A DNA stretch of 64,000 nucleotides, taken from contig NZ_JAVIDR010000002.1 in NCBI RefSeq assembly GCF_031157835.1, forward strand, positions 1-64,000. The letters are read 5' to 3'. Both the position numbers and the translations under genes were made by a program. The notes below the pieces were generated by a model, which saw nothing but the letters and a program-made list of their open reading frames with translations, did not search any database and had not been told where the DNA came from. The number at the start of each line of letters is the position of its first letter. Position 1 is the stretch's first letter. The DNA is from Acinetobacter rudis (GTDB lineage Bacteria; Pseudomonadota; Gammaproteobacteria; Pseudomonadales; Moraxellaceae). Below, piece after piece: positions 1-7,657 of this stretch.

Positions 1-110
1 CCACTATCCAAAACGAAAGTGCTAAACCAATTTGTAGGCAAAATATTGCCCTCTAGATGGACACTACCAACCTGATCTACAACATCATGACCAGTACTAA
101 ATAAACTCAT
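1..110 (-). CDS. Phage protein, N-terminal fragment (cut by window edge)
   Basis: The first 36 residues of a leftward gene are visible, starting MSLFSTGHDVVDQVGS. The start overlaps the stop of the preceding gene as ATGA, so the two are translationally coupled. By position it belongs to the leftward operon that begins at the Cro-like gene, where lambdoid phages keep replication genes, but the fragment is too short to assign a function. The gene continues beyond base 1. Confidence 0.6.
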   Translation of the reverse strand, partial: MSLFSTGHDVVDQVGSVHLEGNILPTNWFSTFVLDS

Positions 111-376
111 ACTGTCACCACCTTAGGCTTAACATAGCCACCAAACGCTTGAACTAAACCAGCATTAACCAAACCAGTAACGATCTGCCCTGCTAACCAT
201 TGATTAATGCGAAAACGCTGTGCCATGGTTTGTGAAAACTCTTCACGTGTAGCTGCTGCATTATTTTCGTCATAACCCTTAGAGCGTAAGTTTTTACGCT
301 TGTGGTCATGTAATTGATTAAGAACCTGCAAAGCAGGCTCAAAGAATGACTGGATACTTTGTTGATCTGTGCTCAT
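107..376 (-). CDS. Hypothetical phage protein
   Basis: A protein of 89 residues, largely charged and helical, with no signal peptide or membrane segment. A basic stretch (HDHKRKNLRSKGYD) sits near residues 24-37, and the second half looks like a compact helical domain. It lies between two phage genes, overlapping the upstream gene by 4 nt and the downstream one by ATGA, which supports it being a real operon member. I do not recognise the family. Confidence 0.7.
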   Translation of the reverse strand: MSTDQQSIQSFFEPALQVLNQLHDHKRKNLRSKGYDENNAAATREEFSQTMAQRFRINQWLAGQIVTGLVNAGLVQAFGGYVKPKVVTV

Positions 377-684
377 GAAACCTCCGCTAATGATTGCTCA
401 GTTTCAGAAAGACGGCGTTTGGCTTTGAGTTCTGCTGTAGTGGCTGCACGTAAAAATTTAGGTGCAACAAGCTTCCTGTAGTCAACCATCACACAACCCA
501 TCACATGATTAATTGCGGCAACACCGATTGTATTTTCATTGATTGGTCCAATGACCTCATGTAATGAATTGCTGGCACAATGGTGCATAATTACCACCAC
601 ATCACCGATCGCATAATCCTGATCAGGGGTGTCTTGTTGATTGCCTAGTGTTGGCTGTTTTGGTATATTTGATTTCATATTCAT
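373..684 (-). CDS. Hypothetical phage protein
   Basis: About 103 residues. A TTG lies slightly upstream, but the first ATG gives MNMKSNIPKQ and is the more likely start. The middle (YAIGDVVVIMHHCASN) looks like a small beta-rich domain and the C-terminus is a charged helix. The stop overlaps the next leftward gene by 4 nt. It follows a bidirectional hairpin at 711-735, so it may be expressed by read-through from the Cro-like gene. Family not recognised. Confidence 0.65.
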   Translation of the reverse strand: MNMKSNIPKQPTLGNQQDTPDQDYAIGDVVVIMHHCASNSLHEVIGPINENTIGVAAINHVMGCVMVDYRKLVAPKFLRAATTAELKAKRRLSETEQSLAEVS

Positions 685-710
685 TGGTCTCAAAATTAAT
701 GAATTACTAA

Positions 711-735
711 AAGCCTGACCTAGACCGTCAGGCTT
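711..735. terminator. Hairpin terminator in the leftward phage operon
   Basis: A perfect 9-bp stem (AAGCCTGAC/GTCAGGCTT) with a 7-nt loop. It is followed by six T on the plus strand and four T on the minus strand. The stop codon of the RHH-like gene lies within its right arm. It separates the two promoter-proximal genes from the rest of the leftward operon, so read-through or antitermination would be needed for downstream expression. Confidence 0.65.
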
Positions 736-1000
736 TTTTATTACCTAAAACTTGCAATGGGTATTTGACCGAACTATCCCCACCACTCCCATCACCGACC
801 ACAATCTCCCTCATTCGCTCATTTCTTTTGATTCGCTCAAGTCCTAAATTAACGATATGCCATTCACCAACAACAGCTTTTTCAAAGAGGATTGCGGCTT
901 GTCTACTCATCTCCATACCGTAATACGCAGAAATATCACGAAGCTTATCCATGATTTCTGGATCATGTTTCGTCCGAAGGTCTTCTTTCTCAAGACTCAT
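728..1000 (-). CDS. Small phage regulator, ribbon-helix-helix-like
   Basis: A 90-residue protein. The first half (DLRTKHDPEIMDKLRDIS, then YYGMEMSRQAAILFEKAVV) fits the beta strand-helix-helix pattern of Arc/MetJ-type repressors. The tail is basic and flexible. It is the second gene of the leftward operon after the Cro-like gene, where lambdoid phages often carry an early regulator. The fold assignment is by pattern only. The stop codon is inside a terminator hairpin. Confidence 0.6.
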   Translation of the reverse strand: MSLEKEDLRTKHDPEIMDKLRDISAYYGMEMSRQAAILFEKAVVGEWHIVNLGLERIKRNERMREIVVGDGSGGDSSVKYPLQVLGNKKA

Positions 1001-1008
1001 AATCTTTC

Positions 1009-1242
1009 CTATGCAATTAACTTCTTAAAACTACTTCGCAATGATGGTCGTAAATCTGTCGCCTTAAACTTGCCGTTGGTTTCAGCTTGTGCACGAAAAG
1101 CAGTATCTGCAGACATTTTTGCTTTTCCTGATAACCATGCATTGACAGATGGTTGCTCAACACCAAGAGCTACAGCAGTAGATGTTTGTGAGCCAAAGAA
1201 CTGAACAAGTTCTTTGTAAGTTTGAATTAATGGTGTGCTCAT
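1009..1242 (-). CDS. Cro/YdaS-like phage DNA-binding protein
   Basis: A 77-residue single-domain protein with a helix-turn-helix (TSTAVALGVEQPSVNAWLSG, residues 19-38) typical of Cro and YdaS-type proteins. It is read divergently from the CI-like repressor with about 118 bp between the start codons, and three palindromic operators lie in that gap. It is preceded by a good Shine-Dalgarno (AGGAGG). It probably acts as the lytic-side partner of the repressor. Confidence 0.8.
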   Translation of the reverse strand: MSTPLIQTYKELVQFFGSQTSTAVALGVEQPSVNAWLSGKAKMSADTAFRAQAETNGKFKATDLRPSLRSSFKKLIA

Positions 1243-1266
1243 GTGCGCGCCTCCTTATTTATAGGT

Positions 1267-1337
1267 AATTTATAGTTATATCTATTATGTGTCAATAGGT
1301 TTGTCTATTTGAACAGTTATAGTTTCAGCTATAAAAT
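1267..1337. promoter_or_regulatory. Prophage immunity region: divergent promoters with three operators
   Basis: Three 16-bp palindromes share the form (A/T)ATAG-N6-CTAT(A/T): 1271-1286, 1294-1309 and 1318-1333, with centres 23-24 bp apart. The leftward promoter reads TTGACA (1295-1290), 17 bp, TAAATT (1272-1267); the first operator fills its spacer and the second touches its -35. A rightward promoter is TTGAAC (1309-1314), 17 bp, TAAAAT (1332-1337), overlapped by the third operator. The same motif recurs at 3414-3454. The layout matches a CI/Cro switch. Confidence 0.75.
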
Positions 1338-1360
1338 ATAGGAATTATTGGAGTATTGTG

Positions 1361-2101
1361 ATGTCTGATTTATCTACTAGACTTAAAGAATCGCGCAAAA
1401 GGTCAGGAAAGAGCCAAGCTGCATTAGCTGAAGAGGTTGGAATGAAACAACCTAGTTATCAGGCTCTAGAGTCAGGTAAAAGTCTAAAATCGTCATTCCT
1501 GCCGCTTATAGCGCAAGCTTTAAATGTTGACCCAATTTGGCTACAAACAGGCACTCAAGAGAAGCCAGTTGCTAATTTCAACATGCAAGACTTTATGAAT
1601 AAGCACAACTTAGCGCAGAAAGATGAATCTGGTTTTGATGTAAATGATATTCAAAGCCCTGTCATTGTTGAGTATGGTGATGGGAATGAGTTTATTTGGA
1701 TCGATGTTGTTGAGGCTAGTTTCTCATGTGGTGAAGGTGAATCAATTGAATTTCACTTTGATGTGATCAATGGAAAACAACCGTTTGCTCCAAACTTCTT
1801 CTACAAGAAAGGGATTGATCCAGCCAATGTAAAAATCATCAAGGCTAAGGGTGATAGCATGGCTGAACGCATATTTGATGGTGATCTAGTTGGTATTGAT
1901 ATGTCTCAAACAAATATCATAGATGGTGAGATCTATGCGGTTTATTTTGCTGGCGAAGGGATGATTAAGCAGGTTTTTAAAGAGGCTGATGGATCACTTA
2001 TTCTTCATAGCCTTAACGATAAGTACAGAGATAAAGTTGTTACCGAAGAAAATGGTGCAAATTTCAAAGTAATGGGTCGCCAAATATGGCGTGCTGGGTA
2101 A
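1361..2101 (+). CDS. CI-like phage repressor, XRE HTH plus S24 peptidase domain
   Basis: About 246 residues. The N-terminal XRE helix-turn-helix (KSQAALAEEVGMKQPSYQALE) is followed by a linker and a C-terminal LexA/CI-type S24 domain. The nucleophile Ser is in KAKGDSMAERI and the general-base Lys in GMIKQVF, so RecA-stimulated self-cleavage is expected. ATG 1361 is preferred over GTG 1358 because TTGGAG at 1348-1353 is spaced better for it. It should bind the three operators immediately upstream and the two at 3414-3454, keeping the prophage silent. Confidence 0.9.
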   Translation: MSDLSTRLKESRKRSGKSQAALAEEVGMKQPSYQALESGKSLKSSFLPLIAQALNVDPIWLQTGTQEKPVANFNMQDFMNKHNLAQKDESGFDVNDIQSPVIVEYGDGNEFIWIDVVEASFSCGEGESIEFHFDVINGKQPFAPNFFYKKGIDPANVKIIKAKGDSMAERIFDGDLVGIDMSQTNIIDGEIYAVYFAGEGMIKQVFKEADGSLILHSLNDKYRDKVVTEENGANFKVMGRQIWRAG

Positions 2102-2132
2102 TGGGTAAGAATTCTTAAAAAAGGAAATCACG

Positions 2133-2432
2133 ATGATAGCAACACTCAATAAATCTAAAACAGCACTAACGATTAATCGCCAAGAATTTAAGCAAGCATT
2201 GGCAAAAATAGACGAAGGAATTGAAAAACAAATCGCCGCACTTAAAAGAGCCAAACAAAGCTACGACCCTGCTGAAATGGCAAACGAGGTCATTAGTGAG
2301 GCAAATATCTTTGAGGCTATTATTGAAGGCTTTAACGAGGCAGAAGGTACTAATCTAAAGCTGGCTGACATTACCAACCTTGAATTGGCTCAAGGTTGGA
2401 TAGATGAGTTTTTGGAAAAGTATTCTGAATAA
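2133..2432 (+). CDS. Hypothetical phage protein downstream of the repressor
   Basis: A 99-residue, mostly helical acidic protein with a Shine-Dalgarno (AAGGAAA) 7 nt before the ATG. It lies 31 bp after the repressor on the same strand, so it is probably expressed in the lysogen. Residues 20-45 (FKQALAKIDEGIEKQIAALKRAK) look like a coiled coil. No known domain is recognised. Immediately after its stop comes a long gene-free stretch rich in hairpins. Confidence 0.65.
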   Translation: MIATLNKSKTALTINRQEFKQALAKIDEGIEKQIAALKRAKQSYDPAEMANEVISEANIFEAIIEGFNEAEGTNLKLADITNLELAQGWIDEFLEKYSE

Positions 2433-2440
2433 CAAATACC

Positions 2441-2821
2441 CCCAAGCACCTAAATGCTTGAGGTTCATTAATTCGAGACTATCAATCTCGAATTGCGACC
2501 TGATAAGTCGCTAAAGGTGATGGTGATGCAGTGAATGCCTTAGGGGCAGTAGCGTGATGCTATAACCAAATTACCTGAGCTGTCGATCCTGCGGTGTGGC
2601 CACACTTTCGGATCAAGCGCTAGGCATGGCGCTATATAAATACACACCAATACTAAACAATTGGTGGACGTCCGCCAGTGAATTACAAGGTTCATGCCAT
2701 GTTTTCATTGACGTTACGAACAAAGAGAGGCTCAAAGTTATCCATAAAAATTAACCTTTATGTGATAGCTGCAATCTTATCTTGGTTCGTGTAGACCGAG
2801 GGGTGGCTGCTACCACCCCTC
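2441..2821. ncRNA. Candidate structured RNA in the prophage immunity region
   Basis: No convincing ORF is present, but many perfect inverted repeats occur in a row. Stem arms are: 2443-2448/2455-2460 (6 bp); 2470-2478/2486-2494 (9 bp, 7-nt loop); 2495-2499/2507-2511 (5 bp, 7-nt loop); 2585-2589/2610-2614 enclosing the palindrome GTGTGGCCACAC (2594-2605); 2616-2620/2629-2633; 2645-2651/2660-2666 (7 bp); and 2798-2806/2813-2821 (9 bp, 6-nt loop). A longer pairing of 2516-2523 with 2567-2576 may close a multibranch loop. The segment looks more GC-rich than its neighbours. Strand and ends are unknown, and it was matched to no family by eye. Confidence 0.45.
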
Positions 2822-2909
2822 ACCTATATTTACAGCACATAAAATAAATAATTTATTCAGATACTGTGAACCCGACGCAGTCCTTTAGAACAGATCGGGT
2901 GGAGAAACT

Positions 2910-3089
2910 ATGAAACAAGAAATTATCGAAGCTTTGGCACTAGAGCTTACTAAAGCAACCATCGCCGACCCTAAAAATGCCGAACTTTGGGTTCAGACTT
3001 ATTTAGAGTCGGAGAGAAAAATTAAGGCAACCATTCCTGAGAAAACAAAACCTGCTGTTGGTGCTAGAAGAATCAAGGGGATGGTTTAA
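2910..3089 (+). CDS. Small hypothetical phage protein, 59 residues
   Basis: A short ORF starting MKQEIIEALALELTKATIAD and ending in GARRIKGMV, preceded by GGTGGAG at good spacing. It is charged and helical with a basic C-terminus. It lies just after the hairpin-rich segment, and a terminator at 3348-3370 would end its transcript. Clean start signals and codon use favour a real gene. Function unknown. Confidence 0.55.
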   Translation: MKQEIIEALALELTKATIADPKNAELWVQTYLESERKIKATIPEKTKPAVGARRIKGMV

Positions 3090-3093
3090 TCAT

Positions 3094-3333
3094 TTAGTCA
3101 TCCAAAATATCAACGGAGCAATTATTTTTAATTGCAAAGTCATTGAGTGTTGTTAGTAATTCTTTAGAGTACTTTGCTGCACAAGTAAAGCGAAATGTAG
3201 AGATACAGTCACCATAAATTACCTGTTCTGCCTTTTTGACATTTTCCTCAATCGCTTTTATGTCATTACCTTGGAGTAGTAATTTCTCTACAATCTGCTT
3301 ACGCCATTCAAATATTTCTTCACTTAAGCTCAT
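3094..3333 (-). CDS. Hypothetical phage protein
   Basis: About 79 residues. The ATG giving MSLSEEIFEWRKQIVEKLLL is chosen because GGAG lies 6 nt before it; a longer reading adds seven residues without a ribosome site. The protein is helical and acidic at its end (SVDILDD). It is the only leftward gene between the repressor block and the early rightward operon and converges on the 59-residue ORF. Family not recognised. Confidence 0.6.
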   Translation of the reverse strand: MSLSEEIFEWRKQIVEKLLLQGNDIKAIEENVKKAEQVIYGDCISTFRFTCAAKYSKELLTTLNDFAIKNNCSVDILDD

Positions 3334-3347
3334 AACAAACTCCATAC

Positions 3348-3370
3348 AACCCACCCTGTGTGGGTTTTCT
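3348..3370 (+). terminator. Rho-independent terminator
   Basis: AACCCAC/GTGGGTT stem with a 5-nt loop, followed by a T-rich run on the plus strand. It would end rightward transcripts from the repressor and small-ORF segment, before the early promoter at 3428-3456. Confidence 0.65.
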
Positions 3371-3413
3371 TTTGTCTATTAAAACATAAAAAAATAAAGC
3401 TCGCCTATAATAT

Positions 3414-3456
3414 TATAGTTAAACCTATTGACTACAATTATAGTTTAACCTATATT
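3414..3456 (+). promoter_or_regulatory. Early rightward promoter with two repressor operators
   Basis: TTGACT (3428-3433), a 17-bp spacer and TATATT (3451-3456) form a good sigma-70 promoter. Two palindromes of the immunity-region type, TATAG-TTAAAC-CTATT (3414-3429) and TATAG-TTTAAC-CTATA (3439-3454), overlap its -35 end and its spacer/-10. The same repressor should therefore shut off the early operon that follows. Confidence 0.75.
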
Positions 3457-3474
3457 TATTTCACCAAGACAACA

Positions 3475-3515
3475 AAAAAGCGCACCGACCTGAGAAATCT
3501 AATGCGCTTTTTCTA
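3475..3515 (+). terminator. Leader hairpin/attenuator before the early operon
   Basis: A perfect 10-bp stem (AAAAAGCGCA at 3475-3484, TGCGCTTTTT at 3503-3512) with an 18-nt loop and a T-rich 3' side. It lies between the early promoter and the first gene. As a terminator in the leader it would require antitermination or act as an attenuator. Confidence 0.6.
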
Positions 3516-3530
3516 AACAACAGGTGAATT

Positions 3531-3992
3531 ATGAACGTAAAAAACCCATCAATCAATCCCAGTACTATAGGTCTTATGTTACGCAGACCGTTTAGTGCGT
3601 TTGTTTTAGCCGTTACGCTGCCAATTACAGGCCTTTTTATTTACAGCGGTAAAGCTAATCAGCAAGTCACCCTTCCTGCTATCTCAGCTTACACACCTTC
3701 AACTTATGGCCTTGAGTCATTAAAGCTTACCAGCCCAACAACTGGCACGGCGATTATCACCCTCGATGATTTCATTCTAAATGTTGATTTCAACTATATA
3801 ACTGTACCTGATAGCTATGGCTCTCATGGTACTGAGTTCACTAACGTTGAAGTTTCAGAACTAAAAGAAATTAAGATCAAAACTCTAGATGGCACAGAGT
3901 TCCGTGACTTCACAAATGCGAATGACCACCAGCAAATCAATGCAATGATCGTTGGTTATATCTTGCAGCATCATTTAGTGGAGGGCGTGTAA
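3531..3992 (+). CDS. Hypothetical phage protein with one membrane segment
   Basis: A 153-residue protein, first gene of the rightward early operon. One hydrophobic segment near residues 22-40 (PFSAFVLAVTLPITGLFIY) is preceded by a basic stretch, suggesting a membrane anchor with the C-terminal part outside the membrane or a non-cleaved signal. The remainder is beta-rich. It is followed immediately (0 nt) by the next gene. Family not recognised. Confidence 0.65.
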   Translation: MNVKNPSINPSTIGLMLRRPFSAFVLAVTLPITGLFIYSGKANQQVTLPAISAYTPSTYGLESLKLTSPTTGTAIITLDDFILNVDFNYITVPDSYGSHGTEFTNVEVSELKEIKIKTLDGTEFRDFTNANDHQQINAMIVGYILQHHLVEGV

Positions 3993-4301
3993 ATGAGCTT
4001 CCGCGAATTTAAAGGCAAAGAAGGTATTAATTACCGTGTACGCCTTGGCCATACCGTTTATGTATCTACATACCAATTGAAGGAAATCTTTGTTGAGCGT
4101 GGCAATACTCTTGTAATGCTATCCCCTGCTGATCTACAAGCCAAGCCTTGGATTATGCGCAACATGCAGCAAGAGATTGGTTATCAGCGTCGCAAAGAAA
4201 TGGCAATCATGCTTGACCAACCTTGCTTTAAACGTGAACACAAGTACAGCCGCAATCAACGTATTGCTTATCACAATGCTAAGTCTAATGGGGTGATCTG
4301 A
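3993..4301 (+). CDS. Hypothetical phage protein
   Basis: A 102-residue basic protein (MSFREFKGKEGINYRVRLGH). The ATG directly follows the upstream stop and the next gene begins 1 nt after its own stop, so it sits in a tight early operon. The C-terminal part (ERGNTLVMLSPADLQAKPW, then a K/R-rich tail) suggests nucleic-acid contact, but this is inference. No catalytic motif is seen. Confidence 0.65.
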   Translation: MSFREFKGKEGINYRVRLGHTVYVSTYQLKEIFVERGNTLVMLSPADLQAKPWIMRNMQQEIGYQRRKEMAIMLDQPCFKREHKYSRNQRIAYHNAKSNGVI

Positions 4302-4302
4302 T

Positions 4303-5418
4303 ATGGCTATTAATATTATTTCTCCAACACAACCTATCACTGTAAATGCAATCAAGGTCTATTTTTACGGTGATCCTGGTATGTATAAAACTACTCTTGG
4401 TATGACTGCAAATAAGGCTCTGATTATCGATGCTGATAAAGGTGCATATCGTACTGGTGTTAACCGACGTGCTGACGTTGTTGTAGCTGAATGCTGGAAT
4501 GATATTGTAAATATCTCTCCTGATGATCTTGAACCATATCAAACAGTTGTTTTTGACACCATTGGCCGTGTACTTGATTTAATTAAATCACACCTTGCGA
4601 ATGATTCTAAAAACACTAAAGGTGATGGCACATTAAAGCTCAATGTCCAAGGTGTTGCTAACAATATGTTTAGCACCTTTGTTAATCGGATCATCTCTAC
4701 TGGCCGTGATGTTGTTTTCATTGCTCACGCTACAGAAGACAAGAACGATAACCTAACACTAATTAGACCTGATCTAGGTGGTAAGAATCGTCAAGAAATT
4801 TACCGTCTGTGTGATGCTATGGCATATCTCTGCTTAGAAACCAACAAGAAAGGTGTTCAAGAACGTGTGCTTAAGTTCCAATCTCAAGAGGGTTATCACT
4901 CTAAAGATGCAGGCGGCTTGGGCAATGTCCCCGTCCCCGATCTGCGTGAAAGTCAACATAGTAATTTCTTAGGTGGATTAATTGAGAGTGTGAAAACCAC
5001 ACTCAATACCATGACACCTGAACAGCAAGAAGCTCAAAAGCTAAAACTTGAATGGGAACAATGGAATAAATCATGTTCAGAAGCCAAGTTTCCAAGTGAC
5101 TTTAACACATTAATGTCAGAGCTTAATCAAGAGCATCCATACTTTAAATCAATGTGGGATTGCATGAAACATTACGCCTACCAGCTTGGTCTAAGCTACA
5201 ACAAGCAAAAATCTAAATGGTTTGAAATGGAGGTTGTTAACACTCTCAATGACCAACAGCGTGATGAACTTCAGGACCTCATATCATCACGTGGACTTGA
5301 TGTTAAATCTGTCTGCGAATATTTCGGTATTGATGCTCTCACCCAAATTGAATCTTCAAAGTTAGAAGCCGTTAAACAAGAAATTGAAAAATATGCCAAA
5401 GAGGTCAATGCAGCATGA
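4303..5418 (+). CDS. RecA-fold phage ATPase (Sak4-like recombination protein)
   Basis: A 371-residue protein. The Walker A loop is GDPGMYKTTLG (Gly23-Lys29-Thr30), the Walker B-like strand is YQTVVFDTIG, and a later strand reads VVFIAHA. This fits the phage AAA/RecA-like group containing Sak4-type annealing proteins. The last 140 residues are a helical extension that is not obviously part of that family. Placement in the early operon, overlapping the next gene by ATGA, fits a role in phage DNA recombination or replication. The Sak4 label is family inference. Confidence 0.75.
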   Translation: MAINIISPTQPITVNAIKVYFYGDPGMYKTTLGMTANKALIIDADKGAYRTGVNRRADVVVAECWNDIVNISPDDLEPYQTVVFDTIGRVLDLIKSHLANDSKNTKGDGTLKLNVQGVANNMFSTFVNRIISTGRDVVFIAHATEDKNDNLTLIRPDLGGKNRQEIYRLCDAMAYLCLETNKKGVQERVLKFQSQEGYHSKDAGGLGNVPVPDLRESQHSNFLGGLIESVKTTLNTMTPEQQEAQKLKLEWEQWNKSCSEAKFPSDFNTLMSELNQEHPYFKSMWDCMKHYAYQLGLSYNKQKSKWFEMEVVNTLNDQQRDELQDLISSRGLDVKSVCEYFGIDALTQIESSKLEAVKQEIEKYAKEVNAA

Positions 5419-6749
5419 ACAATCTAATTTCAGCTCAAGAAGCATTTAACGCAGTAGTGGCAGGTAAGCATGTGCTTTGCCGTGCTGTAGGTGAATTGAT
5501 GGACTTTGATGATCTTGATCAATTCCCTGCAACTATCTTTGCTAAGCCTGATTATGAGTTCTGCATCAAGATTGAAACTATTGAAGTGGCTGGTATTACT
5601 TTTACTAAGCCTTTGGCGCTGGATGAATACCAAGATGGTCAAAAAGTTTATGTGATCTGTACCTATAGCCCATCTATTTATGTATTTAACTTCAAGACGG
5701 ATGCGCTTATTAAGTCAATTAATAGTGGTTTTGTTCAACGTGATGAGGAAAATGCAAGACTGCAATTAAAGGCTCTAAGTAAAGTGTTGGGCCGTGAGTT
5801 AACAATTGACTGTTCTCTGACCCCTCTTGGTGCTGAAGAAAAACCAAAATCATCACGCAAACCTAGAACTAAAAAGGAAACCACTACTGTATTGGATGCA
5901 CCCAATGATGTTGTGGTTGAGGCTTTTAAGGCCACCACTCCTGATAATGTGAAAATTGAAACCAGTGGTGAGATCATTGTTAAGCAAGACAATTTCATCT
6001 CATTCGATTCTGTGAAAGCAGATATGACGGCTGAAAAGTCTTTACGTGATCGAATTGCTGCAGCAGAAAAAATTGAAGACTTGGAGGCTCTATTACCTGA
6101 GCTTAAAAAGTTACATGGTGAATCTGGCCATACAGTAATGACTGCTTATGAGCAAAAGTCACAAAAGCTTAAAGCTTCTGAAAGTCTCGATATAGATAAA
6201 CTTAAAGATCTAACTTTAGCTGCAGAAGAAGCATTAACTGAAAATCAGGTTAAATCAAAGGCCCTAAAAGCTTCCTTTCAGACTGAACTATCTAGGTCTC
6301 AAAATGTTTTAACCGTTGAAAATGTCATAAGCTCGATTAATAAAAATGAAGATTTAACACAAGAGGATAAAGCAGACCTTCTTAAATTGGGTGATCTTCG
6401 TAAAAAAGATATTGTTAATGCTGAGTACGATGAAAAGCTTGAAAATCTAATGTATCGAGCATCAATTGCTGAAACACCAGCAGAAGCAAATGCACAAATC
6501 AGATATACAAAGGGCTGGACTGAGGCGCAACTTGCACCACTACATAGAGCAATCAGCAAACGCCTAACTGAATTAAATAAAGATAGCGTTTCAGATCCTG
6601 CACCTTCTCTCATGCGTGACATTCAAAATGCCCAAGATTTAACAGAGCTTGATGCACTTGAAATTGATGTGAGTTCACGTGCCCCTGATATGCAAAAAGT
6701 ATTAATGGCAGAAATTGTAAAACGCCGCTTTGAATTGGAGAACATGTAG
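5415..6749 (+). CDS. Large hypothetical phage protein, partner of the RecA-fold ATPase
   Basis: 444 residues in three parts: an N-terminal globular region (about 1-135), a basic low-complexity linker (KPKSSRKPRTKKETTT, about 141-156), and a long charged helical region (about 200-444) likely to contain coiled coil. It overlaps the ATPase gene by 4 nt, so the two are co-translated and may act together on DNA. No nuclease or annealing motif was recognised. Function unknown. Confidence 0.7.
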   Translation: MNNLISAQEAFNAVVAGKHVLCRAVGELMDFDDLDQFPATIFAKPDYEFCIKIETIEVAGITFTKPLALDEYQDGQKVYVICTYSPSIYVFNFKTDALIKSINSGFVQRDEENARLQLKALSKVLGRELTIDCSLTPLGAEEKPKSSRKPRTKKETTTVLDAPNDVVVEAFKATTPDNVKIETSGEIIVKQDNFISFDSVKADMTAEKSLRDRIAAAEKIEDLEALLPELKKLHGESGHTVMTAYEQKSQKLKASESLDIDKLKDLTLAAEEALTENQVKSKALKASFQTELSRSQNVLTVENVISSINKNEDLTQEDKADLLKLGDLRKKDIVNAEYDEKLENLMYRASIAETPAEANAQIRYTKGWTEAQLAPLHRAISKRLTELNKDSVSDPAPSLMRDIQNAQDLTELDALEIDVSSRAPDMQKVLMAEIVKRRFELENM

Positions 6750-6751
6750 CC

Positions 6752-6982
6752 ATGAAAAAGATCGTGAAACCTAAAAACCTCATTGCTTTTAAAATTTGGC
6801 TAGAAAAGCTTGGATATTCAGTCAAAGAAATGCAGGACGGACGAGGCTTTAATTTTCGATTTAAAAAAGAGTACGGCATGGTAACAGCGGCATTGACTGG
6901 CAATACATTGGCTCAAAAGCTTGGTGCTGAATTTGAAGATCATTTGACTAGTCCGAATTATCCTGAAGTTATTGGAGTGTGA
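6752..6982 (+). CDS. Hypothetical phage protein
   Basis: A 76-residue basic protein (MKKIVKPKNLIAFKIWLEKL). Two helices are followed by a beta hairpin (GFNFRFKKEYGMVT). It starts 2 nt after the upstream stop, and the ribosome site for the next gene (GGAG) lies in its final codons. Family not recognised; operon position supports a real early gene. Confidence 0.65.
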   Translation: MKKIVKPKNLIAFKIWLEKLGYSVKEMQDGRGFNFRFKKEYGMVTAALTGNTLAQKLGAEFEDHLTSPNYPEVIGV

Positions 6983-6986
6983 AGTA

Positions 6987-7313
6987 ATGAGTACACCTAA
7001 AACCCATGTTCATCACATCCCTGCTCAAAACAATGTTGATTCAATTGATGTCTTTATTACTTGGTATAGAGATCAAGCTTTTCAAATAACTATACGTTGC
7101 TGGGACCATGCTTGGACTGCTTACCGTGGTGGTTGTGGACACGATAGACTAGAAGACTACTTCATAGAATGCTGGTGTGAGCGCGGTATTAAAGAGCATT
7201 TGATTAATCTTTTCATAAGAGCAACTCAATGTAGCAAACGTGAGAAAAAGTGGCTGGCTCAAATCCTTGGGAATATGTGTGAGTACTTTAAGAATCTTGA
7301 GGTGAAGGCATGA
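6987..7313 (+). CDS. Hypothetical phage protein
   Basis: About 108 residues. ATG 6987 (MSTPKTHVHHIPAQ) is preferred over an upstream TTG because GGAG is 9 nt before it. The sequence has many Trp, Cys and His residues (WDHAWTAYRGGCGHDR, then CWCERG), so metal binding is possible, but no named motif is recognised. It overlaps the next gene by ATGA. Confidence 0.65.
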   Translation: MSTPKTHVHHIPAQNNVDSIDVFITWYRDQAFQITIRCWDHAWTAYRGGCGHDRLEDYFIECWCERGIKEHLINLFIRATQCSKREKKWLAQILGNMCEYFKNLEVKA

Positions 7314-7657
7314 CAGGCTTTGAATATATCAATCGAACCTATGGTGTAAATGCCTGTGTTGGTCGTCGTGTTATAGCCAATGGAAAATCTGGTGTCATTA
7401 TTGGTACTAACAATGCTCATATCGCTGTAAATCTTGATGAAGATAAACCAGGTATAAAAACATACTGGCACCCTACTTGGAATATGCAGTACTTGGATTT
7501 AGGCACTGTTAGAAGAATGACTGCAGGACAAAAGCGCTACCAAGAATACCGCAATGCTGATTGGTTCGATGGGACTTTTGCAGAGTGGCTTGGTGTAGAT
7601 AAAAAATCTAAAGAACGTCATTTGTGGACTGAGAAATTGGAGGTGTGGTGTGCTTAA
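7310..7657 (+). CDS. Hypothetical phage protein
   Basis: A 115-residue protein. The N-terminal half (YGVNACVGRRVIANGKSGVI) looks like a small beta-barrel (SH3/KOW-like) domain; the C-terminal half is helical with several aromatic residues (RYQEYRNADWFDGTFAEWLG). It overlaps both neighbours by a few bases. Family not recognised. Confidence 0.65.
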   Translation: MTGFEYINRTYGVNACVGRRVIANGKSGVIIGTNNAHIAVNLDEDKPGIKTYWHPTWNMQYLDLGTVRRMTAGQKRYQEYRNADWFDGTFAEWLGVDKKSKERHLWTEKLEVWCA

